Source: Petralouisia muris
GTDB taxonomy: Bacteria; Bacillota; Clostridia; Lachnospirales; Lachnospiraceae
Direction of reading: 5' to 3'
Length of the DNA stretch: 64,000 nucleotides
Assembly: GCF_004793545.1 (NCBI RefSeq)
Contig: NZ_SRYA01000022.1
Location: forward strand, 1 to 64,000
The stretch's first letter is position 1. Every line of letters starts with the position of its first letter. The position numbers and the translations under genes were made by a program. Below are positions 1 to 9,400 of the stretch, in pieces. The notes under the pieces are model-generated. The model did not search any database. It saw only the letters and a program-made list of their open reading frames with translations, and was not told the origin of the DNA.

Positions 1-113
1 GGAAACTCTTTGAATCTTTCAAGGTTATTCCACTGTTCAGTTGTCAAGGTCGTTTTGTTATCTCTCTTGCGCGACAACTTCTATATCTTATCACAGTCGT
101 TTGCGTTTGTCAA
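1..113 (-). promoter_or_regulatory. Probable rRNA operon promoter and leader
   Basis: On the minus strand a strong sigma-A promoter is visible: TTGACA at 108-113 and TAAGAT at 85-90, with a 17-base spacer. The transcript would run off the left edge of the window. The transcribed part contains CCTTGACAACTGAACAG, a leader motif that I recognise from sequences upstream of 16S rRNA genes in Lachnospiraceae. The 16S gene itself is outside the window, so the rRNA assignment is inference from the leader and from the tRNA gene just upstream. Confidence 0.55.
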
Positions 114-160
114 TAACTTTTTTCAAAAAAATAACAATTTTATTTTTGAAAATCTGAAAC

Positions 161-247
161 GGAGAAAGAGGGATTCGAACCCTCGCGCCGGTTACCCGAC
201 CTATACCCTTAGCAGGGGCACCTCTTCGGCCTCTTGAGTATTTCTCC
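161..247 (-). tRNA. tRNA-Ser (anticodon GCT)
   Basis: The 87-base gene reads GGAGAAATACTCAAGAGG at its 5' end on the minus strand and ends with the complementary acceptor strand TTTCTCC. The T arm GGTTCGAATCC is canonical. The anticodon loop CTGCTAA gives anticodon GCT, which reads AGC and AGU. A long variable arm around GGTCGGGTAACCGGC fits the class II shape of serine tRNA. The 3' CCA is not encoded. Confidence 0.95.
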
Positions 248-299
248 GAACTGACATTTTCTCTTATAAAATTGTCTCTTGCGCCGTAACGCATTGATT

Positions 300-328
300 A
301 TTCTACTCTATATATTTATATTTGTCAA
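300..328 (-). promoter_or_regulatory. Sigma-A promoter of tRNA-Ser
   Basis: On the minus strand TTGACA (323-328) and TAGAAT (300-305) are separated by 17 bases and point into the tRNA gene about 50 bases downstream. Both hexamers are near consensus, as expected for a stable-RNA promoter. Confidence 0.75.
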
Positions 329-407
329 TAGCTTTTTTTTAATTTTTTAGATTAATTTTCTTTTCCCATGTTCTTCCTGAAAATATCAGGTATATCCTTT
401 CCTATAT

Positions 408-446
408 ATTAAACTTATACATTAAACTTATACATTAAACTTATCC
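408..446. repeat. 13-bp tandem repeat, three copies, at a stop codon
   Basis: The unit ATTAAACTTATAC occurs three times head to tail; the last copy has one change, ending TCC. The repeat spans the last codons and the stop of the chemoreceptor gene. Since 13 is not a multiple of 3, each added copy shifts the reading frame beyond the stop. Confidence 0.9.
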
Positions 447-2098
447 ATTAAGCCTACCATAGTTTCTACCTGGGCTTTCTGCTCCTGGCTGACGGCTGCT
501 GTCTCCTGGGAAGCCGCTGAATTACTATCAACAATTTCTGCAATACGCATAATATTTTCATTTAACTGATGCATATGCTGTACATCTCCAGTTAGGATGC
601 CGGACATTTTCCCCATTCTTCCTGTAGCTTCCTTGGCGCCCAGCATTACTTCATCCATATTCGCCGCTGTTTCATCTGCAATTAAAATTCCCTTATCCAC
701 TGCCATAACCGTTCGTTCAATCAGCTTATCCGTTTCACCCGCTGCTCTTGCAGATTCATCCGCCAGACTCTTTACCTGATCTGCCACAATGGCAAACCCT
801 TTTCCAGCTTCACCTGCCCTGGCTGCTTCAATGGCTGCATTTAAAGATAGAAGATTTGTTTGAGAAGCAATATCTTCAATGGTGCTGATAATCTTTCCAA
901 TTTCTTCCGAACAATTGTTAATCTCGCTAATCGCCGCCTTTAACTCCTGCATTTTTACGTTGCCTGCTTCCAGAACATAGCCTGCCCGATTAGATATCTC
1001 TACTGTCTCTGCTGCTTCTTGTGCACTATGTTCCATACTTTGGTACATATTATTCATCAGACCAACCAATTCTGAAATTTTCCCTGCCTGTTCCTGACTT
1101 CCTTCTGCCAAATCAACTGCTGCACAGGACAACTGCTCAGATCCGCTGTCAATCTGTAAAGAAACTTCCCGGATTGTACCCAGCGTCTCACGCATTTTCT
1201 CACTGATTTTTAGAAATGATTCCTTAATCTGCCCATATTCCCCTACGTATTCCTGATTGATTTCAAAATTATAATCTCCATTGCCCATTCTCTCCAAAAT
1301 ATCAGAAATTTCTTCAATCATTATCGTAGTACTTCGCTTCATACGAATAATAGCTCCCGCCATTTTTCCAACTTCACTGGCATCTTCCTTCAAATCAAAA
1401 TTCCCGTGAAAATCTCCATTTGCCAGCTCAAGCATCTGGTCTGATACTTTTATAATAGGAGACAACAGCTCTTCTCTGGAAAATTTCACAATCCGAACAA
1501 CCTGAATAATCAAATATAAAAAGGAAAGGGCATAAATAAACTCAACAATCCCCTGGAATATTCTCAGCTTGCCCTTTGCACTATTCACCCTTTTCTGTAT
1601 ATTGGTAATCACTTCATCCGTCAGGGAATTAATCTGCTGAGTAGTGTTTCGATACTCTTCGCCAAATACACGGCTCTTCGCACCTTCTATATCCCCTTTT
1701 CCAGCAAGCTCCATTGCTTCCTCTTCTATGGGTACCAGTCCATTAGAAAATTCTGCAATCTGATTCATACTGTTCCATTCTTCCTGGGTTATGTTATTCT
1801 TCTTCAATCCTTCCAAAGCTGCATCACGATTCTTATCCTCATTCAATTCTCTCATATAATCATCATAATATTGCTGATCTCCAGTAGCCGCATAAGCCTG
1901 TACTGCATAAGTTAATGTTTTAGAGCCCAGCCGGTATTGGTTCAAATATGTAGTAGTCTCCAGTTCTTCATCTGCCACCCTGCTCATAAATATACTTGTA
2001 CCAATGGAAAGCAGCAGCAAAACAGCTCCTGCTCCTACTATGATGATTGACTGTCTGATTATCTTTTGCAGCTGAAACGATTGACTGTTCTTTTCCAT
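428..2098 (-). CDS. Methyl-accepting chemotaxis protein
   Basis: This 556-residue transmembrane chemoreceptor relays an external signal to the CheA/CheW array. It has a short cytoplasmic N-terminus, a membrane segment near residues 15-38, an extracellular helical sensor of about 140 residues (four-helix-bundle type), a second membrane segment near 180-205, and a HAMP region with a second HAMP-like helix pair. The long signalling coiled coil follows, with the conserved hairpin tip [18 protein letters not shown] near residues 415-435. A ribosome site AGGGAAGG precedes the ATG. The gene has its own promoter and no che genes lie nearby, so it is a stand-alone receptor. The ligand cannot be read from the sequence. 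The C-terminus ends inside a 13-bp tandem repeat and shows no CheR-tethering pentapeptide. Confidence 0.93.
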   Translation of the reverse strand: MEKNSQSFQLQKIIRQSIIIVGAGAVLLLLSIGTSIFMSRVADEELETTTYLNQYRLGSKTLTYAVQAYAATGDQQYYDDYMRELNEDKNRDAALEGLKKNNITQEEWNSMNQIAEFSNGLVPIEEEAMELAGKGDIEGAKSRVFGEEYRNTTQQINSLTDEVITNIQKRVNSAKGKLRIFQGIVEFIYALSFLYLIIQVVRIVKFSREELLSPIIKVSDQMLELANGDFHGNFDLKEDASEVGKMAGAIIRMKRSTTIMIEEISDILERMGNGDYNFEINQEYVGEYGQIKESFLKISEKMRETLGTIREVSLQIDSGSEQLSCAAVDLAEGSQEQAGKISELVGLMNNMYQSMEHSAQEAAETVEISNRAGYVLEAGNVKMQELKAAISEINNCSEEIGKIISTIEDIASQTNLLSLNAAIEAARAGEAGKGFAIVADQVKSLADESARAAGETDKLIERTVMAVDKGILIADETAANMDEVMLGAKEATGRMGKMSGILTGDVQHMHQLNENIMRIAEIVDSNSAASQETAAVSQEQKAQVETMVGLMDKFNV

Positions 2099-2158
2099 AA
2101 ACCTTCCCTCTTGTTCCTCTTTATCCTTCTCTGCTATTTGATTGATTTGCTTAATAAT

Positions 2159-2187
2159 ATCTTACTTTATATTCTTTATTTCGTCAA
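2159..2187 (-). promoter_or_regulatory. Sigma-A promoter of the chemoreceptor gene
   Basis: On the minus strand TTGACG (2182-2187) and TAAGAT (2159-2164) have 17-base spacing, about 60 bases upstream of the receptor ATG and just after the fumarase beta stop codon. Confidence 0.65.
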
Positions 2188-2196
2188 GTTTAACTA

Positions 2197-2838
2197 TTAC
2201 TTTCCTTTTTCATATTCCTTGGCGGCAGTTTCATAGAGATTGTTTCCCTCCCGATCAATTACCACAATCACAGGAAAATGATCCACTTCCAGCTTTAAAA
2301 CCGCTTCCGCACCCAAATCTTCATAACAGATCGTTTCTGACTTTTTGATACACTTGGAGAGTAATGCCCCGGCTCCTCCAACTGCTGCAAAATATACTGC
2401 CTGATTGCGGATAATTCCGTCAATCACTTCTTTTGTTCGTTTTCCTTTACCAATCATTGCTTTTTGTCCCAAATCCAAAAGCCTTGGAGCATATCTATCC
2501 ATGCGGCTTGCTGTAGTAGGCCCTGCAGAACCAATGGGGCGGCCTTCCCTGGCCGGCGAGGGACCCATATAGTACAAAACGGAATCCACGATGGGAAAAG
2601 GAAGCGTTTCCCTCAGTCTCTGCTGCAGCTTTTCTTGTTCAGACTGCTGCAAACCGTCTGTTTTACTGAGAAAACGTTCAGCATAAAATTCCCTTTCTGT
2701 TTTCTCCAGGGCTTCCACCAGCCGCTTATGGGCTGCATCTCTGGCTACATAAACTGTTCCCGTAATATACACATAATCTCCTGCACGAAGATCCTCCGTC
2801 ACTTCTGCAGTAATTGGCGTTTTAATGTATTTATCCAT
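2197..2838 (-). CDS. fumB: Fumarate hydratase class I, beta subunit
   Basis: This 213-residue protein matches the beta (C-terminal) subunit of two-subunit iron-sulfur fumarases and tartrate dehydratases. These enzymes interconvert fumarate and malate, or act on tartrate. Family features are the opening block LRAGDYVYITGTVYVARDAAH, cited here only by its first residues LRAGDYVYITG, then GPTTASRMD, which lines the active site, and KRTKEVIDG. It follows the alpha subunit by 53 bases in the same direction, and the two halves form one enzyme. Sequence alone cannot tell fumarase from L-tartrate dehydratase; fumarase is favoured because the pair stands alone without tartrate transport genes. The alternative name would be ttdB. 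Confidence 0.88.
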   Translation of the reverse strand: MDKYIKTPITAEVTEDLRAGDYVYITGTVYVARDAAHKRLVEALEKTEREFYAERFLSKTDGLQQSEQEKLQQRLRETLPFPIVDSVLYYMGPSPAREGRPIGSAGPTTASRMDRYAPRLLDLGQKAMIGKGKRTKEVIDGIIRNQAVYFAAVGGAGALLSKCIKKSETICYEDLGAEAVLKLEVDHFPVIVVIDREGNNLYETAAKEYEKGK

Positions 2839-2891
2839 AACACAAACCTTTCTGTATTCCTGATTATCTGCTATATTTTTGATGTTCTGCC

Positions 2892-3737
2892 TTACAGTTC
2901 CCGCGTCACATGGCGGTTCACATGACAGCAGATATTGACCGCTACCGGAAGTCCTGCAATATGGGTAGGATATGTATTGATATTAACTGCAAGGGCTGTG
3001 ACAGTGCCTCCTAATCCTCCCGGGCCTATTCCAAGCATGTTGATTCTGCCCAGCATTTCCAGTTCCAACTCCTTTACATAGGGAACCGAAGCGCGTTCAT
3101 CTACCGGTCTTGTCAAAGCTTTTTTTGCCAGAAGAGCACATTTCTCAAAGGTTCCCCCAATTCCTACTCCCACTACCATAGGCGGACAGGCATTGGGGCC
3201 TGCATCCTTTACCGCCGTTAAAATTGCATTTTTCACTCCCTCAATGCCGTCGGCAGGCTTCAGCATAAAAACTCTGCTCATATTTTCACTGCCGAATCCT
3301 TTCGGCGCAAGGGTAAGCTTTACTTTATCTCCGGCTGTAAGGGTATAATGTATCACCGCCGGCGTATTGTCTCTGGTGTTCTTCCGAAAAATTGGATCTT
3401 CCACCACAGATTTTCTTAAAAATCCTTCTTCATATCCAAGACGCACCCCTTCGTGAATGGCGTCCTCCAGCAATCCTCCTTCAAAATGCACATCCTGCCC
3501 AATTTCCACAAAAATCACTGCCATTCCTGTATCCTGGCAAATGGGAATCCTTTCTTTCTCTGCAATCTGCAGATTTTCCTGAAGCTGACCTAAAATTTTT
3601 CGCCCCAGGGGCGATTCCTCCCTGGATACTGCTTCTTTTAATGATTGTTCCATATCTTTAGAAAGACAGTGATTGGCTTCGATACACATTTCCCTGATAT
3701 TGTCTGTGATTATTCCTATTGAGACACTGCGAATCAT
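2892..3737 (-). CDS. fumA: Fumarate hydratase class I, alpha subunit
   Basis: This 281-residue alpha subunit should carry the oxygen-sensitive [4Fe-4S] cluster that binds the substrate hydroxyl. The cluster motif IPICQDTGMAV near residue 63 and the second cysteine block GPNACPPMVVGVG are both present, followed by FEKCALLAKKAL. The length is usual for the split class I enzyme, which in enterobacteria is a single fused chain. The start is supported by AAGGAG before ATG. With the beta subunit downstream it would supply the fumarate step of a reductive or branched TCA pathway. TtdA (tartrate dehydratase alpha) is the main alternative. Confidence 0.9.
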   Translation of the reverse strand: MIRSVSIGIITDNIREMCIEANHCLSKDMEQSLKEAVSREESPLGRKILGQLQENLQIAEKERIPICQDTGMAVIFVEIGQDVHFEGGLLEDAIHEGVRLGYEEGFLRKSVVEDPIFRKNTRDNTPAVIHYTLTAGDKVKLTLAPKGFGSENMSRVFMLKPADGIEGVKNAILTAVKDAGPNACPPMVVGVGIGGTFEKCALLAKKALTRPVDERASVPYVKELELEMLGRINMLGIGPGGLGGTVTALAVNINTYPTHIAGLPVAVNICCHVNRHVTREL

Positions 3738-3802
3738 AACACTTCTCCTTTATTCATGTAAACTTCAGCCTGCCCTTTGGCATGCCGCATATCCATAATT
3801 AT

Positions 3803-3854
3803 ATTCATCTTATTTTATAATAATGGATAAATATTCATCTGTAAACATTCATCT
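3803..3854. repeat. ATTCATCT repeats over the DUF4173 stop codon
   Basis: ATTCATCT occurs at 3803-3810, 3833-3840 and 3847-3854. The last two copies are part of an approximate 14-bp tandem repeat that contains the stop codon of the gene ending at 3849. It resembles the 3'-end repeats at 408-446 and 11607-11658. Confidence 0.7.
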
Positions 3855-5468
3855 GAAATATTTTTCTGCCGCCTTTGCCGCCTGATATCTGGAAAAATGA
3901 AATGTTCGCAGACTCATCTTGTCTGCTGTATTCAAAACCCTCTGAAATTTCTGCTCCAATTTACACCGCCTGCAGCCGGAAACATATCCGTTCCGATCCT
4001 CCTGGGGTTTTAAGCCGGTAACATTACCGTAAAGATCTTCGGTGTAACCTCCGTATTTCGCTGTATTTGTTGAAAAATGCTCATGTTCAAACTCACATTT
4101 GCTTAAAGCCGGTACAGCATCCGCCGACAGACCTGCCAAATACGCCACATCCTCATAACTCATATCATTTCCAAGCTGCGCCACGTTATAAGAAGCAATG
4201 AGTGAATCCACTTTTCCAAAAGAAAATAAAAGATAACACACGGCAACCACTGACACACAGTAACGAAAGAGTTCAAATTCTTCTTTTACAATATTTATCA
4301 CCACGCCTGCCATCAGAATTACCAGCATTCCAAGAAACCAAAGCACCAGCACTCTGAGAAAGCTCAAATGATACACTGAAATGTAAAGGATCATCCGAAA
4401 TGCACTGGAAGCAATCATAATATAAGTGCATCCGGAAAATATCAGCAGCAAAGTCTTCAGCCATCTGTTTTTCTGAAAAACAGACAGACATATTACCACA
4501 AGAATCAGGTTAAAAATACACAGAAACAACAGTTGAAAAAATCCCTGGCGGGCGTATTCTGAATACGTGTAGCCCTGAGGCAGTAATTTGCCGCCTGTAA
4601 ATAGGAATATTGCCTGTATCCCACAGAAAAGTAGATAAACCGCCGTAATCATGGAAAGAAAAGTAATGGCAATAACAGGATTTTTTCGATTCTCCTTTTT
4701 CTTCCATTCCGGCATATTATTCTGAGTCAATGCGGACAGAAAACAATAAATTCCAAAAAATCCCAGAATAATCAGCAAAATAACCAAAAACAAATTGGGA
4801 GAAAAGACTATCTGGCTCCACAAGCTATGAAAAGCCCTGCCAACTAATCTGGAAAATATTTGATCGGCGCTGCTTAACAGCTCAATTACAATCAGCAGAA
4901 TGGGAAGTCCGATTAATATTCCAATTAAAATATATTTGACATTTTTATTTTTCTTTTCTTCTTTTTTATACTTGTTTATATAGTTTGCAAAATGAATAAA
5001 CGGACTCGCAATCTCCGGCACCATGCACAAATACAGAAACAGAAGATTACAGATGTATTGCCCCAGATTCCATCCTTTGTCATCATATACCTGACGAATC
5101 ATAAATACAGTAATCAGCAAAAGAATTCCCAGCGTATTAAAAAATATGACAAATTCATTGGCAGTGAGCACGGTACTGACTCCAAGCAGCAGACTCCCAG
5201 CTACATACCACCAGTTGGATTTGTTCCAGGAAATCTCATTTTTCTTAAGAAACAGACAGCATACCGCTAAAGTAATGGCTGTGATAATCGGAAAGGTAAT
5301 TCCGATAAAATTTTTATAAAACGCAATGGTAAAGCAAACAGCATATAATAACGATATTCCCATAAAATACGGAACATGATTGCGCATAATCGGATTGATT
5401 GATTTTTGTTCCGGTTCCCGATACAACGTTTCTTCCGGCTTCGGTACAAATACTTCATGCTTTTCCAT
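3849..5468 (-). CDS. DUF4173 family multi-pass membrane protein
   Basis: This 539-residue protein has about 11-13 hydrophobic segments and the motif YSEYARQGFFQLL, which I recognise from the DUF4173/DUF4153 family of unknown function. A cytoplasmic N-terminus of about 30 residues precedes the first membrane segment. The soluble C-terminal tail after about residue 430 is rich in charged and aromatic residues. The ATG at 5468 is chosen because GGAGG lies seven bases upstream; the ATG two codons earlier is too close to it. The gene overlaps the small HTH regulator upstream by 14 bases, so the two are translationally coupled. No biochemical role is known for the family. Confidence 0.8.
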   Translation of the reverse strand: MEKHEVFVPKPEETLYREPEQKSINPIMRNHVPYFMGISLLYAVCFTIAFYKNFIGITFPIITAITLAVCCLFLKKNEISWNKSNWWYVAGSLLLGVSTVLTANEFVIFFNTLGILLLITVFMIRQVYDDKGWNLGQYICNLLFLYLCMVPEIASPFIHFANYINKYKKEEKKNKNVKYILIGILIGLPILLIVIELLSSADQIFSRLVGRAFHSLWSQIVFSPNLFLVILLIILGFFGIYCFLSALTQNNMPEWKKKENRKNPVIAITFLSMITAVYLLFCGIQAIFLFTGGKLLPQGYTYSEYARQGFFQLLFLCIFNLILVVICLSVFQKNRWLKTLLLIFSGCTYIMIASSAFRMILYISVYHLSFLRVLVLWFLGMLVILMAGVVINIVKEEFELFRYCVSVVAVCYLLFSFGKVDSLIASYNVAQLGNDMSYEDVAYLAGLSADAVPALSKCEFEHEHFSTNTAKYGGYTEDLYGNVTGLKPQEDRNGYVSGCRRCKLEQKFQRVLNTADKMSLRTFHFSRYQAAKAAEKYFR

Positions 5469-5673
5469 CTTCATCCCTCCATTCTAAAATTTCACCTGGC
5501 TGGCAGCTTAATGCCCTGCAGATCTTATCTAATGTATCAACTTTGATTGCTTTTGCTTTACCATTTTTCAAAATTGAAATATTCGCCATGGTAATCCCTA
5601 CCCTCTCGGAAAGCTCTGTTACGCTCATTTTCCGTTTGGCAAGCATTACGTCTATATTAATAATAATTGCCAT
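5455..5673 (-). CDS. Small XRE/YozG-type helix-turn-helix regulator
   Basis: This 72-residue single-domain DNA-binding protein carries the Cro/CI-type helix-turn-helix. The recognition region reads SVTELSERVGITMANISILKNG, cited by its start SVTELSERVGI, and is followed by the dimerisation helix TLDKICRALSCQPGEIL. The family (YozG-like) is commonly paired with DUF2975 membrane proteins, as here. The ATG at 5673 has GGAGGAAGAG in front. It most likely regulates its own operon, and the palindrome at 6343-6399 is the natural candidate operator. A role in sensing through the neighbouring membrane protein is inference. Confidence 0.85.
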   Translation of the reverse strand: MAIIINIDVMLAKRKMSVTELSERVGITMANISILKNGKAKAIKVDTLDKICRALSCQPGEILEWRDEDGKA

Positions 5674-5733
5674 CTCTTCCTCCGTTCTCAATATTCCTTT
5701 TTATGGCCGTAAACCATTTAAAAATAATAACAC

Positions 5734-6213
5734 TTAGATAGTCAGCTCATTTTCATTCTGTATCTCGGCAGCCTTCTGCACCAAATGAGAAAGCGCTGCA
5801 GCCGTCACTGCCACTGCCACCCCTGCAAATTCCACAAACAGAGAAATCAGGAGAATTCCCGGATGATTCATATTCAGCAGCAGCAAAATCAGATTTGCCA
5901 GAAAAAAATATCCGCTGTCCAATAATGCCAGCACGGAAATGCGTTTTAAATATCTGGCATTCTCCATGGAAAACGAATTATCCCTTCCGATTTCCACGGT
6001 AATCTTCCACCCAAAATACAGCGCCAGATAACAAGGAACGGCAGACAGCCAGATTACTGCCAGCCAAGGTGCATAGCAATAGGAAAATTCCGGATTAGCC
6101 TCCGCTGCCTCTTGCCCGAACATTGGTACCAGATAAAAATAAATCACGGTTCCGCAGACTGTAATTCCTACAATTATACCTTTTAACCAACTGCTTAAAC
6201 TTTTTTGTGTCAT
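5734..6213 (-). CDS. DUF2975 family membrane protein
   Basis: The 159-residue protein has four hydrophobic segments, the topology of DUF2975. It contains the family feature of an aromatic membrane segment followed by DNSFSMENARYLKRIS between the second and third helices. The start at 6213 is set by GGAGG eight bases upstream; an upstream in-frame extension to 6282 has no ribosome site. It is the first gene of a three-gene operon with the HTH regulator and the DUF4173 protein. DUF2975/HTH pairs are widespread in Firmicutes and the membrane protein is thought to modulate the regulator, but no function is established. Confidence 0.82.
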   Translation of the reverse strand: MTQKSLSSWLKGIIVGITVCGTVIYFYLVPMFGQEAAEANPEFSYCYAPWLAVIWLSAVPCYLALYFGWKITVEIGRDNSFSMENARYLKRISVLALLDSGYFFLANLILLLLNMNHPGILLISLFVEFAGVAVAVTAAALSHLVQKAAEIQNENELTI

Positions 6214-6326
6214 CTTATAACCTCCCTGTTCATTTCTAATTGACTTTGTTTCACTTCTATTGTTCTGAGACGCCGCTCCCATTCTTCAGAACAGGCATCC
6301 ATCTGTCAGAACTTCCATCTATCGTT

Positions 6327-6355
6327 ATCATACTCTTAGACGCAACAAAAGTCAA
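6327..6355 (-). promoter_or_regulatory. Promoter of the DUF2975-HTH-DUF4173 operon
   Basis: On the minus strand TTGACT (6350-6355) and TATGAT (6327-6332) have an exact 17-base spacer. The -35 hexamer lies inside the left arm of the 26-bp palindrome, so a protein bound to the palindrome would block polymerase. The leader to the first ATG is about 105 bases. Confidence 0.75.
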
Positions 6356-6399
6356 TATAAATTTATCGTAATTCGATAAATTTATATTGACTTTTGTTG
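6343..6399. repeat. Near-perfect 26-bp inverted repeat, probable operator
   Basis: Arms 6344-6368 and 6374-6398 are perfectly complementary over 25 bases, with one further pair at 6343/6399 and a five-base centre TAATT. The core is ATCGTAATTCGAT. In neither direction is the stem followed by a run of T residues, which argues against a plain terminator. Its overlap with the -35 hexamer points to an operator. Confidence 0.85.
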
Positions 6400-6461
6400 T
6401 TAATATGTTTCTTCCGGGCAGTAAATCCTGTTATAAAATCAATTTTCTGACATCTGTTCTC

Positions 6462-9400
6462 CTATTTGGTTATGATGATTTTACAGGAAGCCTTTTTTCC
6501 GCCGCTGGTCTTAACCCGGATGGTTGCCTTTCCTTTTTTCAAGGCTGTGACTCTGCCAAATTTGTCCACCTTCGCAATCTTTTTATTAGAACTGCTCCAT
6601 ATCAGCGTATCGGTTGCATTTTTTGGTGATACGGACGTTTTTAACAGGAGGCTGTTTTTTACTTTCATAGAAATCTTTTTCTTTAAGGTTACTTTTACCG
6701 CTTTTTTCGCTTTTGATACAATATTTACTTTCAGGCTGGCTTTTTTCTTTCCTGCCTTTGCAGTGATGGATACTTTCCCTGTTTTCTTAGCAGTGATTTT
6801 CCCATTCTTTACTTCCGCAATTTTTTTATCGGAAGTCGTCCATTTAATTTCATCCGTGGCGTTAGAAGGAGACACATATACCCCGACGCGGATGCTCTTT
6901 CCCTTCACCATATAAATTTGTTTCGCGCTTAAAGCAATCTTTTTTGCTGGAATTGCCTTAGTTCCCCCACTTGGTTTTTCTTCCGCACCATTTTTGTCTG
7001 ACGTGGAATTAGAGGAATCCTTATTGGTTTCCCCATTGCCGGAATCGGACGCCGGCGGCGCTTCGCCTGAATTCTTGTCGGATTCCCCGCCGCTGGAATC
7101 TGGCACCGATGGAGTTGAGCCAGAATTCCCTCCAAAATCCGTAACAGTGACGGTACAAACGTCTTGACCAGTAATTCCATTCATACCATTCCTGGTGAAA
7201 GCGGTAACAGTGACCGTTCCATTTTTCCTGGCTTCTAAAATTCCATCTTCACTGACTGCCGCTATGGAGGAGTCTGAGGAAGTAAAAGTCAGGCCGCTCA
7301 AGGTTCGCGCGTAGTTGTTGTCTGAGGGAGCTGCGGTAATCGTCAGAGGATAATAAGCGCCGGGCTTCATCGTAATGGACTTTTCATCCATTTTGAGGGA
7401 CTCTATCAAAGAGACAATCCTGTATTTATAGGGGTAAACACTCGTATCCACATCCCAGAGGATAAGTTCTGTGCCATATGGGGGAACCTGGTAGAGTTCA
7501 CTTCGAACCGTGCACGTAAGGGTACATTGGCCTTCTGCAAGACCTTTTACGGGAATGCTCATGTTTCCGTTCTGCCCCATCTGCATGATCGCCGATTTAT
7601 CAATGTTCCAATTGTAAGTAATATTAGAGGAATAAGCGGGCGCGCCGCCATTTACAATGAGTTCCTTCCCGAGGGGAATCAGAACAAAGCCCTCCGCGTC
7701 AATATAATCGCCTTTCGCATTCTGGCGAACCTCTTCCTGATTCGCCCATTTAGCTTCCAGCGTCATGTCGCCTCGTATTCTGTCGAATTCAAAATCCCAC
7801 AGTTCCCCTCCGTGATACCAACCGATAAAGATATAGCCGGGGCGGACAGGATCCTCCGGCTTTTCAACATGACTAAACTGCAAAATCGTCTGCGGAGGAA
7901 TATTTGCCATGCCCCAGGCATTGAATGTAACCGTAAAGCTGCCGGAAGGAACGCCCAGATCTTCCTCTGTATAATGAAAACCGGCATTCAGGAGGCAATC
8001 ATTCCCTGCTTTGGCAAAGCTGCCGGAATTCGTGAAATTTTTCCATTCCTTCCCTGTGCCGGAATAATAAACATCTTTTAGAGAACTGCATCCCCAAAAA
8101 GCGCTTACTCCAACATAATTCAGGCTTTTTGGGAGGGAAAGGGAAGTAAGGTTTTTACAGCCGGAAAAGGCATACGTGTTGATCTCTCTCAGGTTTTCAG
8201 CCAAAGTTACGCCGTTTAATTTTTCACAGTCTTCAAAGGCACTGGCAGGAATATAAGTAAGTTTTTCAGGAAAAGAAAGCTTTCCCGCCAGGCTTTCACA
8301 TTGATAGAAAGCCTTTTCACCGATTTTTTCCAGGCCTGAGGGAAGTGTGATTTTTTCCAGGTTCGCGCAGGACGCAAAAGCCTCCTCGCCGATTTCCACG
8401 CAGGTGTCAGGAAGACTGACCTCCTGTATGGACTCGCAGCCGGAGAAAGCAATTCTATTAATCCGGGTAATGCCATCCAGGATTTCAACGCGCCTGGGCG
8501 AAGAACCAGCAAAAAGCTCCGTATACCCATCCCCAATGGCCGTCATCTTCCGGCCGTCCAGCCATGAGGGGACTACGATATCCGCCCCGTCTCCGATATA
8601 ATGTAAAATCCTCGTCTCCGATTCTGATGCATGATCCGGAAAAAAATCATGAGGATTACAGTTGTAAATAACTTTCACCCCGTCTGGAAGCTGCACGCTA
8701 AGTTCGTTCCACTGCGCTTTGCTCCCGGCGTAATAGATCTCTGTTAAAGCAGCGCATCTGTTAAAAGCGCCTGTCCCAACAGAGGTTACCTCCGCCGGCA
8801 CAACGACGCGTTCTAACGCACTGCATCCCTCAAAAGCCCTGTCCCCAATACGGACGACGCTGTCAGGGATATCTGCATGGACAATGCTCCGGCAGCCGGA
8901 AAAAGCCCCCGTTCCGATGGAAGAGACGATTTTATCTCCCAGCCCCGCCGGGATGGACAATTCGCCGTCTGTTCCGCCCCAGCTTGAAATCTCCGCCGTT
9001 TGATCGGACAGCAGAGAAATTTCATAGTCGTCCGGATCAAAATTGAAATGGAGATGGGCCTTTTCTACCGTTGTTGAAAAATCATAATGCTCTTTCATAT
9101 TTTCCATTTCTTCTCTGCCAGCACCGTAATACACATTCTGCAAGTTTGCAGAGGAGAATGCAGAACCTATTTTTTGGACGGAAATGGGGATATAGACACT
9201 CTGTAAGTCTTTGCACTCCTGAAAAGCATAACTGTCAATCAACTCTACGCCCTCCGGGACTGAGAAAGCTTTTATGTTTTTCATATAGCAAAATATAAGA
9301 CGTCTCTTTACGCCGTCATCGCCAAGTCCATATAAAACCCCTTCCTGTGCAGTATAAAAAGGATTATTTTCATCCACCAGGATTTCCTCTAAAGTTTTAC

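Noticed and set aside
6343-6399. Palindrome as a terminator of the LRR gene
   Set aside because: Neither strand has a T-run after the stem and the stem is AT-rich; promoter overlap fits an operator better.
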